Below, one piece after another: positions 45,178-55,586 of a stretch of 64,000 nucleotides of DNA. The position numbers were made by a program, and so were the translations under genes. The DNA lies in the NCBI GenBank assembly GCA_001466705.2, contig LATX02000024.1, positions 186,001 to 250,000 of the forward strand, in the 5' to 3' direction. Under the pieces are notes generated by a model, which searched no databases, was not told where the DNA came from, and worked only from the letters and a program-made list of their open reading frames with translations. The DNA is from Moniliophthora roreri (taxonomy: Eukaryota > Basidiomycota > Agaricomycetes > Agaricales > Marasmiaceae). Each line of letters starts with the position of its first letter. The first letter of the stretch is position 1.

Positions 45178-46928
45178 TAATATGTCTAATCTAGAAAAGA
45201 CCCACTTTTATTCATTTTACACTACTTTTGAATTGGAACACTTTAATATGACACCAGATAACGGGTAATAAGGACTAGAGTGAGCCCACTCTGCTAGTCA
45301 TTGCCTTAGAGAAGCTATAGTACCTTGGAAAGTACGAAGAGCTATATGATATGCTATACAGAGGTGTCGAAGCTGTACTTCCTGACTTATCTATGTATCA
45401 GATCTAAAACAGATCACTCCCGAAACCTGTAGGGAACCTAACTAGAGCCCAATGAACACATTGGCTAGTTAACCAAGCTCTCAAAGTGCTATCAATAGGA
45501 TTTTAATTTCTATTTTACTTTTCTATGACATCTGCAAAGTGCAACCTGCAGTCAAACAGTACAGAGGTACTTAGAGGAGACATCAAAACAGAATGACAAC
45601 TTAGAACAGGAACAATCATAGAACGATCCTCCTCCAAAGTCAATATACAGATCAGAGTCAAAGCAGGCAATCTCTTAATAAAGAATTCACTGGCAGCTGA
45701 ACAATATGCGATAAGTGAACTAGGTACAAAGACCACTTGGAAAGACAGAAATCACTTCTGAAGGACATCCACTACCTACAGACAGATACAACGAGACATA
45801 TGAAGAATATCTAATGTGCAAGAAATCCTAAATAAGACCAAGTGTGCATTGTCAAAGGAGATAGGAACAATAACAGTGTGTTCTGACCTTGGAAACTTTG
45901 GCATCTAGGCCTCTGCCAATGTGCAGATACTAGAAAGGGAAATGCTGTCAAAAGACAGGACAGAATACAGCCATCCGCTCATAGATACCCGACTTAGAAA
46001 AGAGAAAATACAAATTATAGAATCTAGAACATCTGGAAATGTAGATACCCATGCAGATATGGTCAGATACCCTAATGGCCAGGCTCCATGACATCCGAAT
46101 ATTCCCTCTTTTAGCATTTCAGTCATTCATTTATTATCTTCTGAATTATTGGACATTATTTATATTTTCCTGTAGATATATTCCATAGACTGTATATAAG
46201 GACAGCTAGATATCCATATATACTCAAGTAACTCTGCCCCCTCTGATTGTGAATACATGAAGAGTTTGTTTGGTGTATAAATTTGTATGCCATTCCAGTT
46301 TTGCTTCCTCACTACAGGCCCTGGAGATTGGTCCTGAGTGACTCCAGAGAGATAGACATCTGATAACGAACTTGCGTTGTAAGAGATAAGAGTAACATCT
46401 TGAGTGCGTTATAGTACTTTTCTAAGAGAAACTTTACACCAAGAAGGAGCCTTGGGCACTTGAAGTGTGGCCTGTGTGTGTATCAGGTTGTGACACACTT
46501 AGAGTCTTAGCAAGGGGTGTGCCTGTGCTGAACTCTTTGTAGAAATTGGTCTAGGACCTTTTCCAGTACACTGTGTGCTGTAGTTATCTTGAAGAAGTCT
46601 TGAACTCCATAGGGTCAGACTATATTGGCTATCAAGTCTTTGTATGGGACTGTAGCTCTTGTGTTTGTGCTTTGTGCACTGTGTTCTTTGTGTTTGTGTG
46701 TGTGTCTGCCCAATAAACCCATTTTAAACCCATCTATACTCCTTTGGAGGTGAACACTTTGAAGTAGAACACTTCAATAAGAGAGTAACAACTTAACTAA
46801 GAGTTTTGTTGGCATTCTAAGTACAGTAACTCTGATCACGTCAATCCACACTTGCACAACAACCTGAGTTAGACTTTTGGAGGTTACCTTTTGGGTAGTT
46901 TTCCACTAGTCTTATCTTAGACAAATTA
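45178..46928 (+). repeat. long LTR (TAAT family) copy 2, 1751 bp, intact
   Basis: It runs from TAATATGTC to GACAAATTA and is the best full-length copy. It carries the empty CACTA target (AGT at 45550-45552). It is followed by a short leader and a gag start at 46945, so it works as a 5' LTR, although the TGGAGCCCACC site expected after it is not present. Confidence 0.75.
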
Positions 46929-46944
46929 CTGTCAAAACAATAAA

Positions 46945-47371
46945 ATGGCTGATTCTGGAAATGGTGGCATTGCTCGGAACACCATGGCTCAAGTAAAGGC
47001 CATGTTAAACAACAGTAGCCTGCCCAAGAAGACTAAGACCGCTCTATCTTGGAAGTGTGAAGAACCAGAACAGTTAGTACCATGGCTAGATGATCTAAAT
47101 GCAATTTTTGAAATGGCCAATATTACAAATGATTGGGTGAAAATTCAGAAAGCGCTAGAATAGATGGAATACGCCACTAAAAATGAAATGTCCAGACTAG
47201 AGTCAGCAAAGAAGTCCCACTTAGAAGCCAATTGGGAGGAGTTTAAAAAGGAATTAACTGCTTGCTTCCCTGAAGCAGTGGCAGACTATGAAGGATCTAG
47301 AGACAAGTTGGAAAGAATAGTCTTGAAATATAAACTCATTCCCATGGACAGGTTGGATAAAGCTCTTGCAT
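46945..47371 (+). pseudogene. gag fragment, plus-strand Gypsy (copy a), cut by N47372
   Basis: MADSGNGGIARNTMAQVKAM starts 16 nt after the LTR. The frame has a TAG at 47161-47163 and continues to the N. The region CEEPEQLVPWLDDLNAIFEM matches DEPDTLQAWLDDLEIQFKM of the second gag at 48408. It is a related but different element, joined to another LTR copy at the N. Confidence 0.65.
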
Positions 47372-47372
47372 N

Positions 47373-47772
47373 GATAAGAGTAACATCTTGAGTGCATTAT
47401 AGCACTTTTCTAAGAGAAACTTTACACCAAGAAGGAGCCTTGGGCACTTGGAGTGTGGCCTGTGTGTGTATCAGGTTGTGACACACTTAGAGTCTTAGCA
47501 AGGGGTGTGCCTGTGCTGAACTCTTTGTAGAAATTGGTCTAGGACCTTTTCCAGTACACTGTGTGCTGTAGTTATCTTGAAGAAGTCTTGAACTCCATAG
47601 GGTCAGACTATATTGGCTATTAAGTCTTTGTATGGGACTGTAGCTCTTGTGTTTGTGCTTTGTGCACTGTGTTCTTTGTGTTTGTGTTAACAACCTGAGT
47701 TAGACTTTTGGAGGTTACCTTTTGGGTAGTTTTCCACTAGCCTTATCTTAGACAAATTATCTGGAGCCCACC
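47373..47772 (+). repeat. LTR 3' part (TAAT family, 47373-47759) plus primer-binding site (47762-47772)
   Basis: From the N it repeats 46387-46928 (with an internal deletion after the GT-rich tract) and ends GACAAATTA at 47759, followed by TC and TGGAGCCCACC. This is the 5' LTR end of the plus-strand Gypsy whose gag begins at 48408. Confidence 0.7.
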
Positions 47773-47957
47773 ACGAGGGGTGGATCTAGAATACCAATTT
47801 AAGCTCTAAGCTATTGAACAACAATCTTTTTGAGGAGTATTTACTTCTTAGAAAACACATCCAGATAATTTTGACAAGTTTGAACTTGAACCTGTCATAA
47901 AAAGGATAGAGTAATAGTCAATAAGGCTCTGTCTTACTTGCTAGTTCTCAGTGATTA

Positions 47958-48305
47958 GTGAAAACAATCAGGGATTCAGAAGTGTCAACAGTGTCTGAAC
48001 CCAAAACCCAGATTCCTGGTGCATTTCCACCTACTCCAGTAGCAGAAAATCCATCAAGGTCTAGAAAGCAGAAAGGATCAAAGAAAAAGACTGCTAAGTT
48101 GAATCTGACAGCTCCAGCCAGAGCAACTAGATCAGCAACTGTGACAGAAGCTGTTTCGTTAACAGATCTGGTTGAATTCAATAGAAGCAGACTTGTTTGT
48201 ATTGATTCTCAAGCCAGTACTTCAACAGCAACTTCTAGAAGAAGTACTGCCCCCTCCACACCTGGTAGAAATGTTATTACCATTGCTACCTTAATTATAG
48301 ACTGA
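47958..48305 (+). CDS. short ORF upstream of gag in the plus-strand Gypsy
   Basis: A 115-codon frame begins (MKTIRDSEVSTVSEPKTQ) about 190 nt after the primer-binding site and ends before gag. It has a basic patch (SRSRKQKGSKKKTAK) and a Ser/Thr-rich end. It could be a separate small protein or a Gag N-terminal part separated by decay. No family is recognised. Confidence 0.35.
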   Translation: MKTIRDSEVSTVSEPKTQIPGAFPPTPVAENPSRSRKQKGSKKKTAKLNLTAPARATRSATVTEAVSLTDLVEFNRSRLVCIDSQASTSTATSRRSTAPSTPGRNVITIATLIID

Positions 48306-48407
48306 AACACTCAATTATCTAGAGTAGAGGTCTTAGTTGAAGAGTTTAATCTACTTTGAATATTTGAAGAAGAAATAGAAACCAAACAACCACTGAATAA
48401 CAACAAG

Positions 48408-50491
48408 ATGCCACCTACAGGAAATGCACAATGTCTCCAATGGGATGACCTACCGCAAGATCAGCTGGATAAGTTGGCAGAAGGGAATGTTAGAAAAATT
48501 CTACATACAGTAAAGTCATTTAATGAAGATGAACCAGATACCTTACAAGCATGGCTTGATGATCTTGAAATCCAATTCAAGATGGCTGGACTGACTGAAG
48601 GAGCATCAAAGATCTATTCTGCAATGTGGAAGATGTTATATAAACTGTGCACAGAATTACAAGGGAGTAGCAAAGCCAAAGGCAACTCCTGGGAAGACTT
48701 TAAAAAGCTCTTATTTAAGGAATTCTCTGATTTGGCTGATATGGACAGTGGATCAACAGATAAACTGTACAGGATTGTGTTAAACAGTCAGTACATTGGA
48801 TTTGGTGGACTGGAGAAGCTAAAGAAGTACAATCGAGCGTTCTTGCTTGAAGTCAGAAAGCTTCTTAAACCTCCAGCTCTCCTTTCGAATCATGCTGCAG
48901 TACAAACATACTTGAGCACCTTCAAAACAACGTTCAAGATGCGTGTTCAACAGCGGATGGAGCTGTTTACACTCAATAAACTAGATAAGAGAAAAGAAGA
49001 CCCAAGAAGATGACAAGATTCTTGGGAGCTCAAGGATGTCATCGAGCAGGCTGAAATAGTCATGTCAACCAACTCAGGAAATATTTACTTCCTGAATTCA
49101 CATCAGTCAGCAATACCAGAAGAGACCCAACCTATTATACCAGGTATGGCCTTTTCTATGGGGGTCTCTATTCTTTTGATGAATGCACAGGTGAAAGCAG
49201 CGCAAGGACAAGCTCCTAGCCAGGCTGCAGCAATGCTGGTCATAAAACAAGAAGAGACAGTACCATCATTGTTTCCTAAGAAAGAGGAATGGGATAGCGA
49301 TATGTATAATTTGGGAGTGGCAGCAACAGTAGATGCACACCAATGTACTATATGAGCACAGACTCAAGAAATTGAGAACTTAAAAAGGCAAATGACAAGC
49401 TTTCTGGGTGCTCTTGCAACTCTGAAACCTTCTAGCTAAGGGACTCCGATGTTCACTATGAACCAGGACGTCTGAGGAAAACATGGGCAGCCTATGATAG
49501 GAAGGGCCATACCGTCTACAAGTGTGGGACAAATTTGTTACTGGTGTGGCGAACAAGGTCACATGGTAAGAGAATGTCCATTGCATAAACAGATGGTTAA
49601 TGATAGGTGGCTGGTTTGGAACAAATCAGCCAATCACTATATCTTAAAAGATAGAAAGAGATTACCGAAGCATAAAGGGACTGAGTTCTGGAAAGACAAG
49701 GTTACTGAATATGCAAAGACTAAAGGATGGGTGATGTCTTTGGACTCCTACTTCTTTAGTGGAATAGAAGAGGAAGATGAGCCACCTAATGTATTTCATG
49801 CTGCAACAATGACAGCTCTGGTCTTTGAGGAGAGCACTCTTCGACAATTAGCAGCAGCAATGTTACAACAGATGCAGCTAAATGCAGCTCAGACTGATGT
49901 TACAAAAAACTGAGAAGCCCAGTGATGGGGATGGTAGCACACAATGCCAAAGCTACTAAAACAAAATCCCCTGAGGGTAAAGGCAATTCATTAGAAATTT
50001 CCATTTCACCTCCTAAAGGCTTTGATAAATCCTTATATCAGGACCTGGAAAGTCTATTAAAAACAAATGCACAATCCAAGAAAGAAAAACCCAGAAAGAA
50101 AGAGAAAGCTGAAGATAAGGCAAAAGAAACACATAGCAAAGAGAATCCTACACCTAATAAAGTGCTACCTCAAGATACCTGTCCATTTGATAAAGTGAAG
50201 CCCATAGACAGGCCTCTGATACCCAAAAATCAAGCAATAGAAAAGGGGACAGCACATTTAGACAAACAAAAACAGAGTGGGAAAGCTTCAGAAAGACCTG
50301 TAAAGGACATCAGAAGGATGACAGCTTTGACCCCAATACCTGAGGAAGATACCTTAGAAATGATGAAGGCTCTGGAAGATGCAGTTATTGACAAATACTT
50401 AGCCTCTGAGGTTTCAGTACCTTTAGAAGTTTTAGCCAAGCTGTTGCCATCCTTCCGAAGGACAATGATAAGAAGGTTACAACTTAAGTAA
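48408..50491 (+). pseudogene. gag of the plus-strand Gypsy (capsid, zinc knuckle, linker)
   Basis: Consecutive frames 48408-49013, 49062-49355, 49494-49913 and 49922-50491 form one decayed gag. The capsid part shows DTLQAWLDDLEIQFKMAGL and WEDFKKLLFKEFSDLA; the zinc knuckle is C-Y-W-C-G-E-Q-G-H-M-V-R-E-C near 49536; a Lys-rich linker precedes a helical end (LEVLAKLLPSFRR). Stops separate the parts. The coding sequence goes on into the protease at 60258 if the nested Gypsy-2 block (one TTTTA copy included) is skipped. Confidence 0.75.
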
Positions 50492-50520
50492 ATAAAACAC
50501 AAACCTATTAAGACATTTTA

Positions 50521-50902
50521 TGTTACGTGAGTCCTTCGCTGTCAACACTAAGTTCAAGTTTGAGCTTGAAGGATTTGATTCTTGAAGTCAATTAGATTGA
50601 TGAATTGACTTAAGATAGAGTTCAATTGATCAGACAAGGTTATAATAAGGTTTTAACCAGGTCAAGCTGGAGAAGCTTGTCAACCGGTTAAGTGTATTTA
50701 TAGAGAAAGACTCTAACTATGACTAAGTACTCAGAACTAAAAATAGCTACTATGAGTAATCAAAGTGAATCTTGGTAAGTAAAAAGAAATTGAGAGAAGC
50801 ATTGGTAATGAAAAAGAATACAGGACTAAGCAAGATAGCGAGAAATGGAATATAAGTACATTAGGTGCCCTACTTGTCCTCGGAGTCCTCGTGTTTGTAA
50901 CA
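50521..50902 (-). repeat. Gypsy-2 LTR-A (382 bp)
   Basis: It runs TGTTACG...TTTGTAACA. In sense direction TATAAATA (50702-50695) is followed by CAGCTTGACCT (50669-50659) after 33 nt. TTTTA (50516-50520) flanks it on the left and recurs right of LTR-C (60258-60262). Interior side: AACAGGGGCTAA, a polypurine-tract-like stretch, next to the LTR. Confidence 0.85.
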
Positions 50903-51604
50903 TTAGCCCCTGTTTTGGTTCGAAGTTCCAGCTTTGAAAATTGTAGCTCCGTTGACGTATCTTACTGGCACAAACGACCTCTCCTCTCCATCATTGGTGG
51001 TGATTGTGATGGGTTCCCTGTCGTCAGTGATGCGAACGATGGTGTGGACAGGTGGAGTTTCTTCTTCTTCTTCTTCATCAGTAGAAGTGGGGCTCGTCGG
51101 TAAGATTGGAGAGAGTGGACGAGTCAGCGTAGTCCTCCTCAAAGCCATCAAGAGTTGGATGACTCCGGACAGACCGTGCGATAAAAATTTGTTCGCTTCA
51201 TCGTAGTCATGGGCAATGTTCAGAGAGATGATGAGGTTGGTATGCGTCGCAGACTGAACACTGGTAGTCTCAACAGTCCTGTGTATGGTGACCCCGCTTA
51301 CTGCATTGATCGCATTTATGAACTCGGGTATGGATATCGGACTGGGTAGAGAGTAAGACGTTTGTCTTTCGAGTTTGGTTGTTGCGTCATCGGCGTTGTT
51401 TTCGGGGGATGGGGACAGGGGGTTCGGGGGTGACGGGGCGGAGAGTCCAGGAGAAGGTATCCCAGGGGTCGTCTGGGGCGTTCCAATCCCGGGTGGTCCA
51501 GGTGTTCTGAGGGTCGCTGTTTGCAGGGATTGTGAAAGGGATACAAGGGGGTGGGGTAGGGGTTCTGTCGAGCTCGGCTCTGGTGACTGGGATCTCCTCG
51601 ACAT
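50903..51604 (-). CDS. extra ORF 3' of pol in Gypsy-2 (part b)
   Basis: A 233-codon frame from an ATG at 51604 to the LTR. The first 80 residues are Pro/Ser-rich (SPSPENNADD), then a folded-looking part follows (FINAINAVSGVTIHRTVE, TNLIISLNIAHDYDEANKFL, VIQLLMALRRT) and an acidic stretch DEEEEEE. No match to env, integrase or other known retroelement domains is recognised. It may be the continuation of the frame at 52208-51783, separated by a frame change or intron. Confidence 0.5.
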   Translation of the reverse strand: MSRRSQSPEPSSTEPLPHPLVSLSQSLQTATLRTPGPPGIGTPQTTPGIPSPGLSAPSPPNPLSPSPENNADDATTKLERQTSYSLPSPISIPEFINAINAVSGVTIHRTVETTSVQSATHTNLIISLNIAHDYDEANKFLSHGLSGVIQLLMALRRTTLTRPLSPILPTSPTSTDEEEEEETPPVHTIVRITDDREPITITTNDGEERSFVPVRYVNGATIFKAGTSNQNRG

Positions 51605-51782
51605 CGGGACTAAACTGGACTCGGAGCTGGATGGATCGGGGGACGGGTTCTGGGGGCGCGGATGCTCTGGTTGCGGCAGAGGGGATTGGGGAAGGTCTGG
51701 GCTCGGGACTCAGAGATGGTTCTGGTCTGTCAAACCCGTCTGTATTGAAACAGTAGATTGTGATGGGGGGGGTGGATGTGGG

Positions 51783-52208
51783 TCAGGAACTCTCGACGAG
51801 CTCATAGTCCTCGAAGGCCTCTGTGGGAGATCGAGGAGGATATTCCAATCTGCCTGTGGGAGATGTCTCTCCCCCGCAGGCGGCGGCGTAATCTGATCGG
51901 GAGAAAGGATGAGAGGGAAAGATTTCGGGGGCGCAAATCATCGGTACTGTCAATTGTCCTGGGATCATAAATCCCGACGTGGCTATATCAACAGCCAATC
52001 TGTTGAGTTGCAGGTTGGCAGAGGTCACCAGGCTGTCGAAGTGTTGGTACTGTCGTTGGACGAATTGATAATCACTGATGAGGTGATCGACGAGGGGAAT
52101 GCCTCGAGCGGCTTCAATGATCCTCTCTCTGTAGGTAGTGTTGTTGAGAAGATAGAGGAGTTGGGCGGCGGTGGGGTGAAGGTTATCGTAGGTGTAGGAT
52201 TGAGACAT
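51783..52208 (-). CDS. extra ORF 3' of pol in Gypsy-2 (part a)
   Basis: A 141-codon frame (MSQSYTYDNLHPTAAQLLYL...) overlaps the end of pol (which stops at 52025) in another frame and ends TGA. It is mostly helical (ERIIEAARGIPLVDHLISDY, QHFDSLVTSANLQLNRLAVD). Together with the following frame it makes an accessory gene of about 370 codons between pol and the 3' LTR. Confidence 0.5.
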   Translation of the reverse strand: MSQSYTYDNLHPTAAQLLYLLNNTTYRERIIEAARGIPLVDHLISDYQFVQRQYQHFDSLVTSANLQLNRLAVDIATSGFMIPGQLTVPMICAPEIFPSHPFSRSDYAAACGGETSPTGRLEYPPRSPTEAFEDYELVESS

Positions 52209-55200
52209 TTCGATTGGAGTGCTTTGGTGAAGATTTTCCTAAGCTTATTGGCCTTTTTATAATCTGCCAATGTTTCTTTGGCATGTTCGAAATCTTCTTC
52301 CCATAGCCACTCGTTCTCTGCTGAGAGATATCCTTTCCAAGACACTAGGAACCTTTGAGGTTTCCTTTTCGGGGTATGTCCAATAATCGCCTCTATCTCG
52401 TGTTCTTCTTGTCCTTCTATCAGATCAGGCAGTGGTTTTAGGAAGTTCCTTCCGTGGACCTCGTTTCGTTTGTATGGGGATAGAAGAGACGCATGGAAGA
52501 CGGGATGAACTTTCCATTGTTCTGGTAGAGTCAATTTGTACGTCACCGGTCCTAATACTGACTCGATTTTGAAGGGTCCTTCTCTTTTTGGTGCTAGCTT
52601 CTTTGATGGATATCCGAAGTTGAGGTTTTTCCCTTCTAACCACACCTTCTGTCCTATTGTAAATGGGGTAAATGACTGTTTTGTTGTCCCTTCCATCTTC
52701 TTCCTTGCTAACTCCATGAGAGAGTACGTTTCTTCTTGGAGTTTCTTTAGCTCCGATAGCCTCGTTTCTATGGACGGGATCATTGTTCTTGTAAAAGCTG
52801 TTGGGAGAGGTCTTGGGTTGTATCCCATCATTAGATAGAATGGGGATTTCTTCATTGTGGAGTGTGTCCTATTGTTGTGTGCAAATTCGGCAAAGGGGAG
52901 AAATTCTGCCCATTTGTCTTGTTGTCTAGAACAGAATAATCGAAGGAAGACTTCCAATTCCTGGTTGACCCTTTCAGATTCTCTGTCGGTCTGTGGATGG
53001 AATGCAGTACTCATTATGTGTTTAACTCCTAGCTGTTTTCCTAGCTCTTGGAAGACTTTTGCAGCAAATCGGGGATCTCTGTCGGAGATTATTTTGTTGG
53101 GTAGTCCGAATCGTTTGTATACATAGTTAAGCAGTAGTGTTGCAGTTTGTTCTGCATCGATGGTTTTGTTACACGGTGTGAAAATTACCCCCTTAGTAGA
53201 GGAGTGGTCCACCACGACTAGAATAGTGTCGTATCCTTCTGATTCTGGTAGGTCTGTGATTAAATCCATTGTAATTTTGGAAAATGGTAACACATCTTTT
53301 TCCCCTTCGATGGGTAATAGTGGAGCTTTATTTGGGTGAGTAATTGATTTGCTTTCTTGACATTTTGCACATCCATCGACGAACGTCTTTACGAACTTAG
53401 CCATTCCTGGCCACCAATATTCCCGAGAGACCTGTTCAAGGATATTAAATTGCCCGGGGTGTCCAATTCCTTTTGCCTCGTGTATCGTTTTCACGATTTC
53501 GCGTCGTAGATTCCCCTTGTTCAGGACGTAGCATCTATTCCTGTAGAAAAGAAGTCCATCACGGGTTGTCCAATCTTCCAGTGCTGACTTGATCAGAGGT
53601 GGCCCTTCTTTGAGAATCATCCTCATTGCATCGTCATATAAGGTTTCTCCTTTTAGGTTTTCTAATAAATCCTTTTGTAGTTTAACGTCCATTGCTCTTA
53701 AGAAGAACTTATCTGGTAACATGACAACATTATCGTTATCGTTTTCGTTGTTGTCAATATGATCTGGTCTTCTAGACAGAGCGTCAGATTGTGTCATTTT
53801 CGTTCCAGCCATATGGATTAATTGGAGGTCGAATTCTGAAAGGAATAAGCTCCATCTGGCCTGTCTTCGATTTAACTTCTGTGCCGTTTTGAAAAACATG
53901 AGGTTTTTGTGATCGGATAAAACTGTGATTGGATGTTTTCCCCCCATAAGGTAGTGTCACCAGGCTTCTAGTGCTCTAATGATGCTGAAGAGTTCTCGGT
54001 CGTATATTTTGTAATTCCTTTCCGTTGGTGTGAGAGAGTGAGAAATATATCCGCATGGGTGCCATTCTCCGTCGGTTCCTTGTTGTCTAAGGACTGCTCC
54101 GGTTGCCCATTTAGATGCATCACATTCTATCAAGAAGGGTTTTTCAGTATCTGGCATGATCAATACTGGTTCAGAGAGGAACTTCCACTTTAAGGCGTCA
54201 AATGCCACTTGACATTCCTTGGTCCATTCGAACTTTTTGTCCTTTTTCGTCAATTCGTTTAATGGTCTAGCGAGTTCCGAGAATTGTCCGATGAACTTTT
54301 GGTAGAAGTTTCCAAATCCTAAGAATGATCGGACTCCTCTGACAGTTGTGGGTGGTTTCCAATCTCGTATTCTGGCTAGTTTGACAGGATCCATGCCGAT
54401 ATATCTAGGTCTGATGATTATTCCTAAGAAATCTATCTCCGTGACGTTAAATCTGCATTTCTCCAGTTTCAAAAATAAGTTGTGGAGTCGGAGTCGTTCT
54501 AGAACCTTGATTGTCCATTTTCGATGAGTTTCCAAGTCAGAAGAGAATATCAAAATGTCGTCCATATAGATGACTATCCATCCTTCTTTGATATAATCAG
54601 TGAAGATATCGTCCATAAATGATTGAAACGTAGCTGGAGAGTTGGATAGTCCAAAGAACATCACCATTGGTTCGAAAAGTCCTTTGTTTGTTTTGAAAGC
54701 AGCTTTCCATTGGTCTCCGTCCTTAATTCTGATATTATTGTATCCGTTCCGTAAATCCAGTTTAGTAAAGTATTTTGCTCCTTTTAGTTTGTCTATAAGG
54801 TCCAAGACTAACGGCAAAGGATAGGTGTTCTTGATTGTGGCTTTGTTCAATTCTCGATAGTCTTGACATGGTCTAAAGGCTCCTTTTTCCTTTTTTGATA
54901 CAAAGAAGAAAGGCGAGGCCATTGGAGATTTCGAGGGTCGGATGTAGCCTTTGCAGAGATTATCGGTTAGGAATTCGTTTTGGAGTTGTTGTTCTATTGG
55001 AGATAAGGGGTAAACCTTGCAGTTCAACGTTTCTATTCCAGGTTTGAGTTCGATGGCATGGTCATAGGATCTGGATTCAGGGAATCTTTCTGATGCGTGT
55101 TTTTCAAATTGCCNCTTTGAAACATTTGATATTGATTTTCCTTCGAGGTGGAAAATTGATTTCTCCACTTCTCCAGTCGATCTGCGGATTATAATGTCGT

Positions 55201-55586
55201 AACCATGGCATTCCGAGAATGAGTTGTTCACCCCCTAACCCGGACACCATGAGGTCTTCCGTCATCTTCCGATCTCCTATAAAGAAGGTTACTCGGGCTG
55301 TATGTGTTACGTATGCCAAAGTATTGAGGGTTCCATCTACATTGAGAACTTTTACCCTTTTTTCTAATTTGGTTAAGGGAAGAAGTAACTTTCGGGCCGT
55401 TATTCAGCTAATGAAATTCCCTTCTGCTCCAGAATCTAAGAGCACTAGTTTTTCGATGATTTGATCTCCAGTATAGAGGGCCAGCGGAATACACATAGAA
55501 TTTCGTTCCATCACAGCCGATACAGTTACACTAGAGATACGAATTGGCGGGGGAGACGTCGAGCTCAACCGCCGCACTAAAAACCC
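52025..55586 (-). pseudogene. Gypsy-2 pol: protease, RT, RNase H, integrase, chromodomain
   Basis: Protease (LVLLDSGAEGNFIS) begins in the -1 frame after gag and has a TGA at 55406-55404. [34 protein letters not shown]. RNase [15 protein letters not shown], then a TGA at 53959-53957 in EAW*HYLMGG where Gypsy-1 has CGA (Arg). Integrase: HHCC (GHPGQFNILEQV...CAKCQ) and the DDE residues in ITDLPESEGYD, SDRDPRFAAK and the Glu after FHPQTDRE. The end is a chromodomain (EAIIGHTPKRKPQRFLVSWK). The linker before RT is largely missing at N55114. The TGA codons make it inactive as written. Confidence 0.85.

Noticed and set aside
51783..52208. Envelope gene in Gypsy-2
   Set aside because: No signal peptide, membrane helix or cysteine pattern; the frames look soluble.
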